From NCBI GenBank assembly GCA_965277595.1, contig CBDIDH010000002.1:2542001-2606000 (forward strand): 64,000 nucleotides of DNA, in the 5' to 3' direction. The notes beneath the pieces are model-generated. The model saw only the letters and a list, made by a program, of their open reading frames with translations. It searched no databases and was not told where the DNA came from. The DNA comes from CBDIDH01 sp965277595. Its GTDB lineage: Bacteria > Planctomycetota > Planctomycetia > Isosphaerales > Isosphaeraceae. Shown piece after piece: positions 1-8,078 of the stretch (positions within the stretch are counted from its first letter, which is position 1; every line of letters starts with the position of its first letter). Both the position numbers and the translations under genes were made by a program.

Positions 1-63
1 AAGAGCGAATGGCCATGATGAACGGGTTGTCCCGAATTCGCCACGTTGAGGAAACCGCCTATC

Positions 64-651
64 ATGACCTATCGAATCGCTGCCTTGATCGTGCCGGCCG
101 TTGGGCTCTTGCTGTCGGTCTCTGGGGCCCTGGCCGCGGACGCATCGAAGAAACCGGCCTCGGTGCTTGACTTCTCCGTCAAGGACATCGACGGCAAGAC
201 CGTCGACCTGAGCAAGTATCGCGGCGAGGTCTTGCTGATCGTCAACACGGCGAGCAAGTGCGGATACACGCCGCAATACAAGGGGCTGGAAGCGACTTTT
301 GAAAAGTACAAGGCGAAGGGTTTTGAGGTTCTCGCCTTCCCCGCCAATGAATTCGGCAACCAGGAGCCCGAGGCCGACCCGAAGATCAAGGAGTTTTGCA
401 CCTCGAATTACAACGTCACCTTCCCCTTGTTCTCGAAGATCGTGGTGAAAGGGCCTGGCATTCATCCCGTTTACCAGTTCCTGACCAGCACGGACTCCGA
501 CCCCAAGTTCGCCGGGCCGGTCGGCTGGAATTTCGCCAAGTTCCTCGTCAATCGCAAGGGGGAAGTCATCGCCCGGTTCGGATCGGCCGACGCCCCCGAG
601 TCGCCCAAGGTGACCGAGGCGATCGAAGCCGCGCTGGCCGAGCCGAAGTGA
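64..651 (+). CDS. Exported glutathione peroxidase (Cys type)
   Basis: Predicted thiol peroxidase reducing hydrogen or organic peroxides. The chosen ATG at 64 is preceded by GAGGA about 11 bases upstream; a TTG at 46 would add six residues. Residues 1-24 form a hydrophobic signal peptide ending in ALA, so the enzyme probably acts outside the cytoplasm. Family motifs are visible: NTASKCGYTPQ with the peroxidatic Cys66 in place of selenocysteine, then FPANEFGNQEP carrying the catalytic Gln, then GWNFAKFLV carrying Trp and Asn. The length is typical of the bacterial family. In bacteria Cys-type members often use thioredoxin rather than glutathione, so the reductant is open. It stands alone and is followed by a hairpin terminator. 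Confidence 0.93.
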   Translation: MTYRIAALIVPAVGLLLSVSGALAADASKKPASVLDFSVKDIDGKTVDLSKYRGEVLLIVNTASKCGYTPQYKGLEATFEKYKAKGFEVLAFPANEFGNQEPEADPKIKEFCTSNYNVTFPLFSKIVVKGPGIHPVYQFLTSTDSDPKFAGPVGWNFAKFLVNRKGEVIARFGSADAPESPKVTEAIEAALAEPK

Positions 652-691
652 TTGTGAGCATCTGACAGAATAAAGAAAAGAAACAACATCG

Positions 692-729
692 ACCCGGTTT
701 CCGAACGTGCTTGCGCGCGGAAGCCGGGT
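692..729 (+). terminator. Rho-independent terminator after the peroxidase gene
   Basis: A 12-base arm beginning ACCCGG at 692 pairs with its near-complement ending CCGGGT at 729, with one G-T pair and a 14-base loop. It is followed by TATTTCCTTT. It lies between convergent genes and may serve both. Confidence 0.75.
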
Positions 730-769
730 TATTTCCTTTCGAACGACTGCTCGTCGTGGGTCGAATTAA

Positions 770-2833
770 TCATCCCTGGGGACGACTGAAGGGGCGGGCC
801 TCGGCGACAGATCGAACCGGAGCGTCAAGCTGGTCGGGACGCGCGAGGACGCGGTCGCCGGGAACGACTCCCGAGAGGATTTCCATGTAATTCGTGTCCG
901 ACTGGCCGACCTTGAGCTCGCGCCATTGCGGAACGTTTGATCCGGCCGGAACCACCGCCGCGTACGGGATTTCGTGGAAGAAGCGGACGGCCTGAAGCGG
1001 AAGACGCGTGACCTTGTGGGGCGGATCGACCTGGAAGGTCACCTCGGCGCTGAGGCCGGGGCGGAGGTCGTCAAACCCGCCCGAATCAATCTCGACGGTC
1101 GCGTAATAAACGCGGACGTCCTGTCCCGATCGACCCGTCGGCGCGGGGATCGGCGTGATGCTCTCGACGGTTCCCATCATCGGCCGATCGGGAAAAGCGT
1201 CGACAAGAATCCGGGCCTTCTGGCCGATCCGGATCGCCGAGACCTTGGATTCGTTGATCCGGGTGCGAACCTGCATGTGGTTCGGGTCCGGCAGGTTGAT
1301 CAGGGCCTGGCCCTGGCGGACCGTGACCCCCTGATCGATCGGGTTCTGGGTCTGGCCCCAGTTGTTGGCCACGTTCGCGTAAACGACGATCCCGTCGCGA
1401 GGAGCGCGCAAGGTGCAGTTCGAGACCATCAGTTCCAGACGCCGGAGTCGGTCGCTTTCCAGTTGAAAGACCGAGTCCTGCGCGAGCTTGTCGGCCTTGA
1501 TGGCCTCGATCTTGGCGAGGAGGTTCTTTTTGAGCCGGGGACCCGTGTAAAGTTCGAGGCGCGAGAGCATTTGCTGGGCTTCGTGCTCGGAGAGTCGGGC
1601 CTCTTCGTAACCGTCCAGGTCGGCCTTGACCTGAGCGGCCGACCGATAGCCCTTGGCCTGGGTCTGGCGCGACCAGTCGAGGTTCTTCTTGGCGCGATCC
1701 GTATCGATGGCGCAGGTCGTGACGTACTGGCGAAGGAGCTGCATGTCTTGCGGATAGATGCCGTCGCGGTATTCCTCGTAAGTGATCTGATTGACATCCA
1801 GGATCGCCCCGGCCTGATCGACGAGGGCCTTGGCTTGCTCCCAGCGGATCTTCTGCGCCTGCACCTCATCGCGGAAGGCGGCGGAATCCAGCTCGCAGAC
1901 AACCTGACCCGCCTTGACGCGTGTGCCTTCGGGCAGGATGGAGATGATTCGGGTTGAACCGGGTTTCTCGGCGTTATTGGGATCACCACCACGTCCACCG
2001 CCACCACCACCGCCGCGCCGCCCGCCGCCTGCCATGTTCGGGTCGGCCGCGGCCTGCTTGATGGGCTGCTGCGCGCCGCCAGCGGCCTTGGGACGGAGGG
2101 GCTGATAGGGGGGAACCGCGTAGGAGAAGCTGCGAATCACCGGCTTGGTCGAAACCGGAGTCGTGGTGGTCGCCCCGCCCGAACTTGCGCCGCCGCCGGA
2201 TGTTCCGCCAGAACCGCCGGCCATGTTGTTACTGCCGCCGCCACTGTTATTGTTGGACCCGCCGCCCGAGGCGTTGGCACCCCCCGCGGCATTGGCACCC
2301 CCGGAGACGAGCGCGGAGGATGCTCCACCACCTCCCGCCGCGTTCTTTCCCGTGGCCCCGGCGCCGGTCTGAGCCTTCTTTTTTGAAGCCGAGGGTGCTG
2401 GCTGCTGTTGTTGCTGCTGTTGCTGCCCCTGGCCCCCCGCGCCGCCTCGACCCCCCTGGGCACCACCGCCGACACCGCCGGGGCGACCGCCGCCCGCCGC
2501 GGCTCCTCCGCCCTGCGCGGCGCCACCGACAAGACCGATCAGAGCCTCGACCTGACAGCGAATCGTGGCGTTGTTTGAGCTTTCGAGCGAGCCATTCTCG
2601 GTGATGACGACAAAGAGCGTCCCTTCGTCCACTGGAACGGTCTGGAGCATCTTGACCTTGCGGGCCCAAAGCTTGCTCGGCTGGATCAGACCGGCCTTCC
2701 ACGATCCCACCGTGACAAAAAAGCCCAAGATCAGGCCCGTAACCACCCAGAACCGCCACGGCCAGACCCGTTCCACGGGAATGTCCAGATGCGGCGTGAG
2801 AGGCTCGGTTCCGGTTGAGATCGGGGAGGCCAT
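770..2833 (-). CDS. HlyD/RND-type periplasmic adaptor with Gly/Gln-rich insert
   Basis: Membrane fusion protein of the HlyD/MacA type, expected to link an inner-membrane exporter to the outer membrane. A single membrane segment lies at about residues 27-48 (WRFWVVTGLILGFFVTVG). A first lipoyl-like strand (about 65-100) is followed by roughly 180 residues of low complexity rich in Gly, Ala, Ser and Asn, with an eight-Gln run near residue 140. The second lipoyl half follows (ILPEGTRVKAGQVVCELDS), then a long coiled coil (about 310-470) and the beta-barrel and membrane-proximal domains (RAPRDGIVVYANV onward). The insert makes the protein much longer than the usual 350-450 residues. No ABC transporter or permease partner lies next to it in the window. 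Confidence 0.85.
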   Translation of the reverse strand: MASPISTGTEPLTPHLDIPVERVWPWRFWVVTGLILGFFVTVGSWKAGLIQPSKLWARKVKMLQTVPVDEGTLFVVITENGSLESSNNATIRCQVEALIGLVGGAAQGGGAAAGGGRPGGVGGGAQGGRGGAGGQGQQQQQQQQPAPSASKKKAQTGAGATGKNAAGGGGASSALVSGGANAAGGANASGGGSNNNSGGGSNNMAGGSGGTSGGGASSGGATTTTPVSTKPVIRSFSYAVPPYQPLRPKAAGGAQQPIKQAAADPNMAGGGRRGGGGGGGRGGDPNNAEKPGSTRIISILPEGTRVKAGQVVCELDSAAFRDEVQAQKIRWEQAKALVDQAGAILDVNQITYEEYRDGIYPQDMQLLRQYVTTCAIDTDRAKKNLDWSRQTQAKGYRSAAQVKADLDGYEEARLSEHEAQQMLSRLELYTGPRLKKNLLAKIEAIKADKLAQDSVFQLESDRLRRLELMVSNCTLRAPRDGIVVYANVANNWGQTQNPIDQGVTVRQGQALINLPDPNHMQVRTRINESKVSAIRIGQKARILVDAFPDRPMMGTVESITPIPAPTGRSGQDVRVYYATVEIDSGGFDDLRPGLSAEVTFQVDPPHKVTRLPLQAVRFFHEIPYAAVVPAGSNVPQWRELKVGQSDTNYMEILSGVVPGDRVLARPDQLDAPVRSVAEARPFSRPQG

Positions 2834-3267
2834 CGGTCATCCTCCGAGCGGGCGAAATGCAGCATTCGGCGCAACGCTTACCACTCTATCATTATCGGCG
2901 ATGGAAATCCGGTGGTCAATCTGGTCGGAATCATTCGCGGGTTGATGGCAGGTCATCGGACATGGGTCATCGACGATACGGCTTTTGCGATTGGCCCGAT
3001 GAGGTCGGCCGGAGGATTGCAATGTCCCTCTTTTCCATGACCAAGGATCGATGATCGATGACCAAACAAGCGGAATTTTTCGGTCATCGGTCATCGGGAG
3101 TTTGCTATTCACCCGAAGAGGTCGGCCGGGGTTTGCCGAGGGATTGGCCGCTGTGGTAGGGTGAGCGGCGGAGATCGGGACGTCGGACGGACAAAGGCAC
3201 GGATTCGAGAGCCCGTCCCGTCTCGGATCAAAGCCAATTCGTGGAAATGAACCCAAGGAGCGACACC
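2834..3267. other. Intergenic region between divergent adaptor and SOD genes
   Basis: This stretch contains no convincing gene. It holds a small GGTCATCG cluster at 2951-2975 and the palindromic heptamer element at 3011-3110. The SOD ribosome-binding site AAGGAG lies at 3255-3260. Confidence 0.6.
3011..3110. repeat. Palindromic heptamer-repeat element
   Basis: It begins GGAGGATTGCAATGTCC, followed by GATCGATGATCGATGACC. A spacer containing CGGAATTTTTC comes next, then the inverted copy GGTCATCGGTCATCGG. The inner arms match at 12 of 14 positions and would form a stable hairpin. It belongs to a family recurring through the window. Confidence 0.75.
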
Positions 3268-3906
3268 ATGGCCGATTATACCTTGCCCCCTTTGCCGTAT
3301 GACTTTGGGGCGATTGAGCCTGCCATCGACGCCAAGACGATGGAGATCCACCACGACAAGCATCACGCGGCCTATGTCAACAACCTCAACGCCGCGCTCA
3401 AGGATCATCCCGACTTTCAGGGCAAGCCGATCGAGGAGCTGATCAAGAACCTGGGCGCCTTGCCCGAGGCCGTCCGTACCCCCGTCCGAAATAACGGCGG
3501 CGGACACGCCAATCACTCCCTTTTCTGGCAGTTGCTCAAGCCAGGCGGCAAGGCCGGTGAGCCCTCCGGCGCCCTCGCCGAGGCGATTTCATCGGATCTT
3601 GGCGGATTCGCCACGTTCAAGGAAGCCTTTAACAAGGCGGCAACCACCCGGTTTGGATCGGGCTGGGCCTGGCTGATCGTCAAGGATGGCAAGCTCGCCG
3701 TCACGTCGACCGCGAACCAGGACAACCCGCTCATGGACGTGGTTGAGGCCGGTCAGAAGGGAATTCCCATCCTCGGCCTGGACGTCTGGGAACACGCCTA
3801 TTATCTCAAGTATCAAAACAAGCGTCCCGACTACATCGCCGCCTTCTGGGACGTCATTCACTGGGACGAGGTCGCCCAGCGCTTCGCCGCGGCCAAGGGG
3901 GCCTGA
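3268..3906 (+). CDS. sodA: Superoxide dismutase, Mn type
   Basis: Dismutates superoxide to oxygen and hydrogen peroxide in the cytoplasm; there is no signal peptide. The ATG at 3268 has AAGGAG seven bases upstream and gives the usual N-terminus (MADYTLPPLPYDFGAIEP), so a GTG at 3241 is rejected. Metal ligands are visible in IHHDKHHAAYVNNLN (His), GHANHSLFW (His), and DVWEHAYYLKY (Asp and His). The TANQDNPL segment carries the Gln typical of Mn-SOD rather than the Fe-SOD pattern, so Mn or cambialistic use is more likely. Length (212 residues) fits the family. It is monocistronic. Confidence 0.95.
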   Translation: MADYTLPPLPYDFGAIEPAIDAKTMEIHHDKHHAAYVNNLNAALKDHPDFQGKPIEELIKNLGALPEAVRTPVRNNGGGHANHSLFWQLLKPGGKAGEPSGALAEAISSDLGGFATFKEAFNKAATTRFGSGWAWLIVKDGKLAVTSTANQDNPLMDVVEAGQKGIPILGLDVWEHAYYLKYQNKRPDYIAAFWDVIHWDEVAQRFAAAKGA

Positions 3907-3927
3907 CCGGCGGTTAGGTTGCGAGTT

Positions 3928-3946
3928 GATGACCGATGACCGATGA
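3928..3946. repeat. Short heptamer repeat (GATGACC units)
   Basis: Two and a half tandem units of GATGACC directly downstream of the SOD gene. Same family as the element at 3011-3110. Confidence 0.6.
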
Positions 3947-4000
3947 ATGCGGCAGTTGACTTATGAAGCGTCGAAGGCTCCGCCACCGATCTTGCTTTTT

Positions 4001-4129
4001 TGGCCATTGGTCCTCGGTCCTCGGTCCTTCCTTGAAAACGAACCCACCGCGCCAGCAGGAGGATTGCAAAGTCCCGATGACCGATGACCAAGAACCGAGG
4101 ACCAAGAACCGAGGACCGATGATTTCTTC
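4001..4129. repeat. Left half of a heptamer palindrome split by the IS
   Basis: It contains GGTCCTCGGTCCTCGGTCC, then the outer arm CAGGAGGATTGCAAAGTC (4056-4073), then GATGACCGATGACCAAGAAC and further GGACC units. The insertion sequence starts immediately after the target octamer ATTTCTTC (4122-4129). The exact complement of the outer arm is on the other side of the IS at 5546-5563. Confidence 0.8.
4122..4129. repeat. Target site duplication, left copy
   Basis: ATTTCTTC directly abuts the left inverted repeat and is repeated exactly at 5496-5503. Eight bases is the duplication length expected for ISL3 elements. Confidence 0.9.
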
Positions 4130-4154
4130 GGTTCATCCGGCGGAAGCGCGCGCC
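4130..4154 (+). repeat. ISL3 left inverted repeat
   Basis: 25 bases, GGTTCATCCGGCGGAAGCGC followed by GCGCC. It matches the reverse complement of 5471-5495 at 24 of 25 positions. Confidence 0.92.
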
Positions 4155-4225
4155 AGGCTTGAAAAAGGCGGACATGCTGAGTCCCATTGGAGTTGCGCTA
4201 CGAGGCTCCAGACCGGGAGGTCAGC

Positions 4226-5437
4226 ATGTCCACCAGCCTGTTGTACCATGCGTTCGGCACCCGAGGCTACCAATACGTCCGCACGACCTACACCGGGGGA
4301 GAGGTCATCTTCACCCTCCGCCAGGAACCCAAGACCTGCCGCTGCTCGGCCTGCGGGGCCCGCGACGTGGTGTCGCGCGGGCATGTCGAACGGCGCTTCC
4401 GCTCCCTGCCCATCGGCCTCCGCACGACGTCCCTCGTCCTGCCCATCCCGCGCGTCGAGTGCCGTGCGTGTGGACGGGTGCGCCAGGCCGACGTCGCCTT
4501 CGCCGACCCCCGGCGGACCTACACCAAAGCCTTCGAGCGGTACGTGCTGGAACTCTCCCGGAGGATGACCATCCGGGACGTGGCCGCCCACCTGAACGTG
4601 GGTTGGGACCTGGTCAAGGACATCCAGAAGCGCGACCTGTCGCGGCGCTACGCCCGGCCCAAGCTCAAGCACCTGCGGCGGATCGCCATCGACGAGATCG
4701 CCGTCGCCAAGGGCCACCGCTACATGACCCTGGTGATGGACCTGGACAGCGGCGCGGTGGTGTTCGTGGGCGACGGCAAGGGGGCCGATGCGCTGAAGCC
4801 GTTCTGGAAGCGGTTGCGCCCCAGCGGGGCCAGGATCGAGGCGGTGGCCATGGACATGTCGGCGGCCTACCGCCGCGCGGTCTCGACACATCTGAAGGAG
4901 GCGGTGATCGTCTTCGACCACTTCCACGTCATCAAGCTGTTCAACGGCAAGCTGTCCGACCTGCGGCGGTCGCTGTACCACCGGGCCGAGGCCGACGGGA
5001 AGAAGGCCCTCAAGGGGGCGCGATGGTTGCTCCTGAAGAACCCCGAGAACCTCGACACCGACAAGGACGAGAGGAGCCGGTTGGAGGAAGCGCTGGCACT
5101 GAACCAGCCGCTGGCGACGGCCTACTACCTGAAGGAGGACCTGCGGCGGTTCTGGGAGCAGCCCGGCAAGCGGTTCGCCACGGCGTTCCTCAACGACTGG
5201 CTGAGGAGGGCGGAGGCCTCCGGTGTGAAGATGCTCCAGCAGATGGCCAAGACGCTGGCGGCGCACCGCAGCGGGCTGCTGGCGTACTACGACGCGATGA
5301 TCACGAGCGGGCCGATGGAGGGGACGAACAACAAGATCAAGACGATGAAGCGGATGGCCTACGGGTTCCGGGACCCGGAGTTCTTCAAGCTCAAGATCCT
5401 GGCGATCCATGAGACGAAGTACGCCCTGGTCGGGTAG
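4226..5437 (+). CDS. ISL3-family transposase
   Basis: DDE transposase for the surrounding element. The ATG at 4226 has GGGAGG six bases upstream; the in-frame TTG at 4187 is less likely. An N-terminal zinc-finger-like region shows CRCSACG and, later, VECRACG. It is followed by a helix-turn-helix-like stretch (RRMTIRDVAAHLNVGWDLVKDI). The catalytic core includes IAIDEIAVAKGHRYMTLVMD, an Asp in VAMDMSAAYRRAV, the DHFHVIKLFN segment, and the C-terminal Glu region TSGPMEGTNNKIKTMKRMA. All typical ISL3 landmarks are present and the frame is open, so the enzyme is probably functional. The product is 403 residues. Confidence 0.95.
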   Translation: MSTSLLYHAFGTRGYQYVRTTYTGGEVIFTLRQEPKTCRCSACGARDVVSRGHVERRFRSLPIGLRTTSLVLPIPRVECRACGRVRQADVAFADPRRTYTKAFERYVLELSRRMTIRDVAAHLNVGWDLVKDIQKRDLSRRYARPKLKHLRRIAIDEIAVAKGHRYMTLVMDLDSGAVVFVGDGKGADALKPFWKRLRPSGARIEAVAMDMSAAYRRAVSTHLKEAVIVFDHFHVIKLFNGKLSDLRRSLYHRAEADGKKALKGARWLLLKNPENLDTDKDERSRLEEALALNQPLATAYYLKEDLRRFWEQPGKRFATAFLNDWLRRAEASGVKMLQQMAKTLAAHRSGLLAYYDAMITSGPMEGTNNKIKTMKRMAYGFRDPEFFKLKILAIHETKYALVG

Positions 5438-5470
5438 CCGTCAGACTATGACTACGCTTTGACTTACTTC

Positions 5471-5495
5471 GGCGCGCGCTTCGGCCGGATGAACC
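5471..5495 (-). repeat. ISL3 right inverted repeat
   Basis: 25 bases ending CGGATGAACC, complementary to the left repeat with one mismatch. Confidence 0.92.
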
Positions 5496-5563
5496 ATTTC
5501 TTCTTCTTGGTCATCGGTCCTTGGTCATCGGTCCTTGAAACGTCAGACTTTGCAATCCTCCTG
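5496..5563. repeat. Target duplication (right copy) and right half of the split palindrome
   Basis: ATTTCTTC at 5496-5503 repeats the left flank. It is followed by TTGGTCATCGGTCC twice, and by GACTTTGCAATCCTCCTG (5546-5563), the exact complement of 4056-4073. Removing the IS and one octamer rejoins a palindrome with 18-base perfect outer arms. Confidence 0.85.
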
Positions 5564-5774
5564 ACCGCGCCAGCCGGGTTGACCGTCCTGGCGATTTGGT
5601 TATGATCCGGACGCGACGGCGGGGTCGGGCGATTTCTGGCCCGAGAGTCCCTGCCGGCGGCGTCCGGTTTCCTTTTCTTCGATGGACATGCACCTCGTTT
5701 GCGTAGGTGGGAACACCCGGGCCGTCTCGACAGGATGTTCCAAACAGACACACGGAAACGAGGAGACTCTGCCG

Positions 5775-6251
5775 ATGGACCGGCTTTCTCGACATCTGAC
5801 AGGTTGCGGCGTGGCCCTGACCCTGATCCTGCCGACCGTGGGTTGCAAGTCCACGAGCCAGGAAGTTCCGCCCAGTCCGGCCTTTTCTAGCAACGTGCAA
5901 AACCCCCCCGCGGTTGGATTTAACTCGGCGCCGAACCCGGTGAACACCTCCGCCGGAATGCCCCAGACGGGCGCCGGCGGTTACGGAATTCCGACCCCGG
6001 CCAGCTCGCCGAGCTATACGCCGGCTGGTACCGGCGGCGGCGGCTTCGGAGGCGTCGGCACGAACATGGGCGCGCCGGCGATCGCGACGCCGGATTCGGT
6101 CGGAATGACCTCGCCGGGGGGTGTCTCGAACCCGGCGACAAGCCTGCCGCAATCGGGAACCGGAGCCAACGGCCCGGCCGCCGGGGTGGGCCTGGCCCCG
6201 GAATCGGCTCCAGCCTCGGCGCCCGCCTCGCCGACGCAGAACCCGTTCTGA
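5775..6251 (+). CDS. Predicted lipoprotein of unknown function
   Basis: I do not recognise a family. The ATG at 5775 has GAGGAG about nine bases upstream. The N-terminus (residues 1-24) is a lipoprotein signal with a hydrophobic run ending PTVGC, a plausible lipobox, so Cys24 would be lipidated. The remaining ~130 residues are low complexity, rich in Gly, Pro, Ala, Ser and Thr, with no predicted fold and no Cys. It lies six bases upstream of a pseudouridine synthase gene and may be co-transcribed with it, although no functional link is apparent. Confidence 0.65.
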   Translation: MDRLSRHLTGCGVALTLILPTVGCKSTSQEVPPSPAFSSNVQNPPAVGFNSAPNPVNTSAGMPQTGAGGYGIPTPASSPSYTPAGTGGGGFGGVGTNMGAPAIATPDSVGMTSPGGVSNPATSLPQSGTGANGPAAGVGLAPESAPASAPASPTQNPF

Positions 6252-6256
6252 ACGCG

Positions 6257-6994
6257 ATGAGCGAACCGCTCGCGGTCTTGTATGAAGATGCGCATGTTCT
6301 GGCCGTCGACAAGCCGGCCGGGCTCTTGACCCAGGGTCGACCCGGCCGCGAGCCGACCCTGGAGGAGCTTGTCAGAAATTCTCTGACGACGGCGAAGACT
6401 CCGGACGCGACGTCGGTTTACCTCGGGACCGTTCACCGGCTTGACCGGCCGGTCTCGGGGGTCGTCGTCTGGGCGCGAACGACGAGGGCGGCGCGTCGCC
6501 TCGCGGCGCAATTCGCGGCGCGTGAGATCGTCAAGGAATACTGGGCCGTCGTTGAGGTTGCGGACGGTCGCGTCGCCCCGGCTGAAGGCGAGTCAGGCGT
6601 CTGGGACGACTGGCTCGCGGATTCCGCTGATGCGTCGGGTCGGGTTTGCGGCGTCGACGCAAAGACACCGTCAGCGCGACGCGCCGTGACTCGATTCGAG
6701 GTCGCGCGGGCGTCGAGTCTTCCCGAGTCAATGCGCTGGATCAAGCTCAGGCCAGAGACGGGCCGGACGCATCAACTTCGCGCGCAAGCCGCATTACGTG
6801 GCCTGCCCATTCTGGGCGATCGGACGTATGGAGCCTCGCGCACCCTGGAACTCAAACGGGGAATCGCCTTGCACGCGCGGGCGATTACCTTTCGCCACCC
6901 CGTGACAAAACGAGAGATGACGATTACGGCCCCGCTGCCCGCCTTCTGGGCGAGGGAGGGCCTGAGTTTACTCGAGGGAACGATCACCGGGTGA
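6257..6994 (+). CDS. RluA-family RNA pseudouridine synthase
   Basis: Isomerises uridine to pseudouridine in rRNA or tRNA. The signature HRLDRPVSGVVVWA at about residues 60-73 includes the catalytic Asp. The N-terminal LYEDAHVLAVDKPAGLLTQ and the C-terminal RPETGRTHQLRAQAA are the other family blocks. At 245 residues it lacks an N-terminal S4 domain, so it resembles the short RluA/TruC/RluC-like type. The substrate position cannot be deduced. It starts five bases after the lipoprotein stop codon. Confidence 0.9.
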   Translation: MSEPLAVLYEDAHVLAVDKPAGLLTQGRPGREPTLEELVRNSLTTAKTPDATSVYLGTVHRLDRPVSGVVVWARTTRAARRLAAQFAAREIVKEYWAVVEVADGRVAPAEGESGVWDDWLADSADASGRVCGVDAKTPSARRAVTRFEVARASSLPESMRWIKLRPETGRTHQLRAQAALRGLPILGDRTYGASRTLELKRGIALHARAITFRHPVTKREMTITAPLPAFWAREGLSLLEGTITG

Positions 6995-7044
6995 AAGCGT
7001 CAAACAAAGAACGATCCTCGAATTTCGTTCGCCCGTCCCGTCCG

Positions 7045-7524
7045 TCAATCCATGGCGATGCTGACGATCCGCAGCTTGAGAGTGCCGCGAGGGACCGGAA
7101 CCTCGACGATCTCGCCGATTTTTTTGCCGACGAGGCCCTGGCCGATCGGGCTGGTCAGGAGGATCTTGTTCTGATCGTAGTCTTCGTCGCCGGGGCCGAC
7201 GAGGATGAAGTCCTCCTCGTCGTTGAGGTCGAGGTCAAGCACGCGGACGCGCGAGCCAAAGACGACGCGGTCGGTCGGCAGGGTCGACTTGTCGACGAGC
7301 ATGGCGCGGGCGAGCTTATCCTGGAGGTCGTTAATCCGGGCCTGAAGCATCCCCTGGGCTTCCATGGCGGCGTCGTACTCGGCATTCTCGGAGAGGTCAC
7401 CGAAGCCCCGAGCCAGGGCGATCTGCTCGGCGATCCGGGGCATGTCCTCGTTTTTCATCTTGTCGAGCTGGGCCTTGAGCTTGTCATAGCCCTCCTTCGA
7501 CATGGGAATTCGATCGCTGGGCAT
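7045..7524 (-). CDS. greA: Transcription elongation factor GreA
   Basis: Rescues backtracked RNA polymerase by stimulating transcript cleavage. The N-terminal coiled coil begins IPMSKEGYDKLKAQLDKM and carries the conserved tip ARGFGDLSENAEYDAA with its acidic residues. The C-terminal FKBP-like domain ends TSPIGQGLVGKKIGEIVEV. The ATG at 7524 has GGGAG about six bases upstream; an upstream GTG-like start would add 20 residues not typical of the family. The product is 159 residues, normal for GreA. It is convergent with the pseudouridine synthase gene. Confidence 0.93.
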   Translation of the reverse strand: MPSDRIPMSKEGYDKLKAQLDKMKNEDMPRIAEQIALARGFGDLSENAEYDAAMEAQGMLQARINDLQDKLARAMLVDKSTLPTDRVVFGSRVRVLDLDLNDEEDFILVGPGDEDYDQNKILLTSPIGQGLVGKKIGEIVEVPVPRGTLKLRIVSIAMD

Positions 7525-7690
7525 GCCTGCTGCTCCCAAAGCAAGGACGGCTCGCTTAGCTTGGCCAGGGTTCACCGCGAGCAACCCGTTGGCGAGTCGA
7601 CGCGCCGGGCCGCTTCGTTTGGCTTTGTTTTACGATTCAAGTCGGTTTGCGTGCGGACGATCCCGGCCTTTTCCAACCGGGGAAGCAAAC

Positions 7691-7722
7691 ACCGCGGCGC
7701 CCGGTTCGCCCGGGGCCGCGGT
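7691..7722 (-). promoter_or_regulatory. GC-rich hairpin upstream of greA
   Basis: ACCGCGGCGCCCGG and GGGGCCGCGGT form a strong stem around TTCG/CC. It lies about 170 bases upstream of the greA start, so it could be part of a leader, or a terminator for an unseen transcript. No U-tract follows on the greA strand. Confidence 0.4.
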
Positions 7723-7817
7723 TCACATCGTGGTTTAGCCTAGTCTTCACCAGGACTTGACGCAAGCCCAAGCCAGTCGGACGCTCCGCGAGCCTCCGGT
7801 CCTTTTCCCTGGAAATT

Positions 7818-7920
7818 CATGACCGAGGACCGAGGACAGGTGACCGACGGAAAAGTCACGATATCGTGGGCAAGGGCTTTGCCGCGTCATTTTCCTCACC
7901 GGCCATCGGCCATCGGCCAT
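7818..7920. repeat. Degenerate heptamer repeats
   Basis: TGACCGAGGACCGAGGACAG at about 7819-7838 and GGCCATCGGCCATCGGCCAT at about 7901-7920 are two inverted clusters of the family. They could pair across about 60 bases. Confidence 0.55.
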
Positions 7921-8078
7921 TAACAACTCCTCTCTGGAAGCGGTCTCGCCCGAACCGGGGGGGTGTGTTAAAGTAAATTCTGGTCCCGGGTTGAATCATC
8001 CAAAAGAAGACAAAGGTACCCGATCGGCCCGGTGGGCGGCGGCCGGATCATGCCGCAATGGTCTCGGAGGGAAGGCTG

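Larger units (their letters stand above)
4130..5495 (+). mobile_element. Complete ISL3-family insertion sequence (1366 bp)
   Basis: The element is bounded by 25-base inverted repeats at 4130-4154 and 5471-5495 (GGTTCATCCGG at the outer tip) that differ at one position. It is flanked by a perfect 8-base duplication and carries a single full-length transposase gene. The structure is intact, which suggests recent insertion. It sits inside an intergenic palindromic repeat and disrupts no gene. Confidence 0.95.
7525..8078. other. Intergenic region between divergent greA and exported protein
   Basis: About 550 bases with no credible gene. It holds a GC-rich hairpin upstream of greA (7691-7722) and heptamer-like repeats (7818-7920). 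The ribosome-binding site GGAGGGAAGG (8066-8075) precedes the next gene. Confidence 0.6.

Noticed and set aside
974..1957. A 327-residue plus-strand open frame opposite the HlyD gene
   Set aside because: It is antisense to a clear HlyD-family protein, lacks any recognisable domain and has the Arg/Asp/Gly/Leu bias typical of shadow frames in high-GC DNA.
4159..5410. Large overlapping frames on both strands within the IS
   Set aside because: Only the 4226-5437 frame has ISL3 transposase motifs; the others are high-GC shadows.
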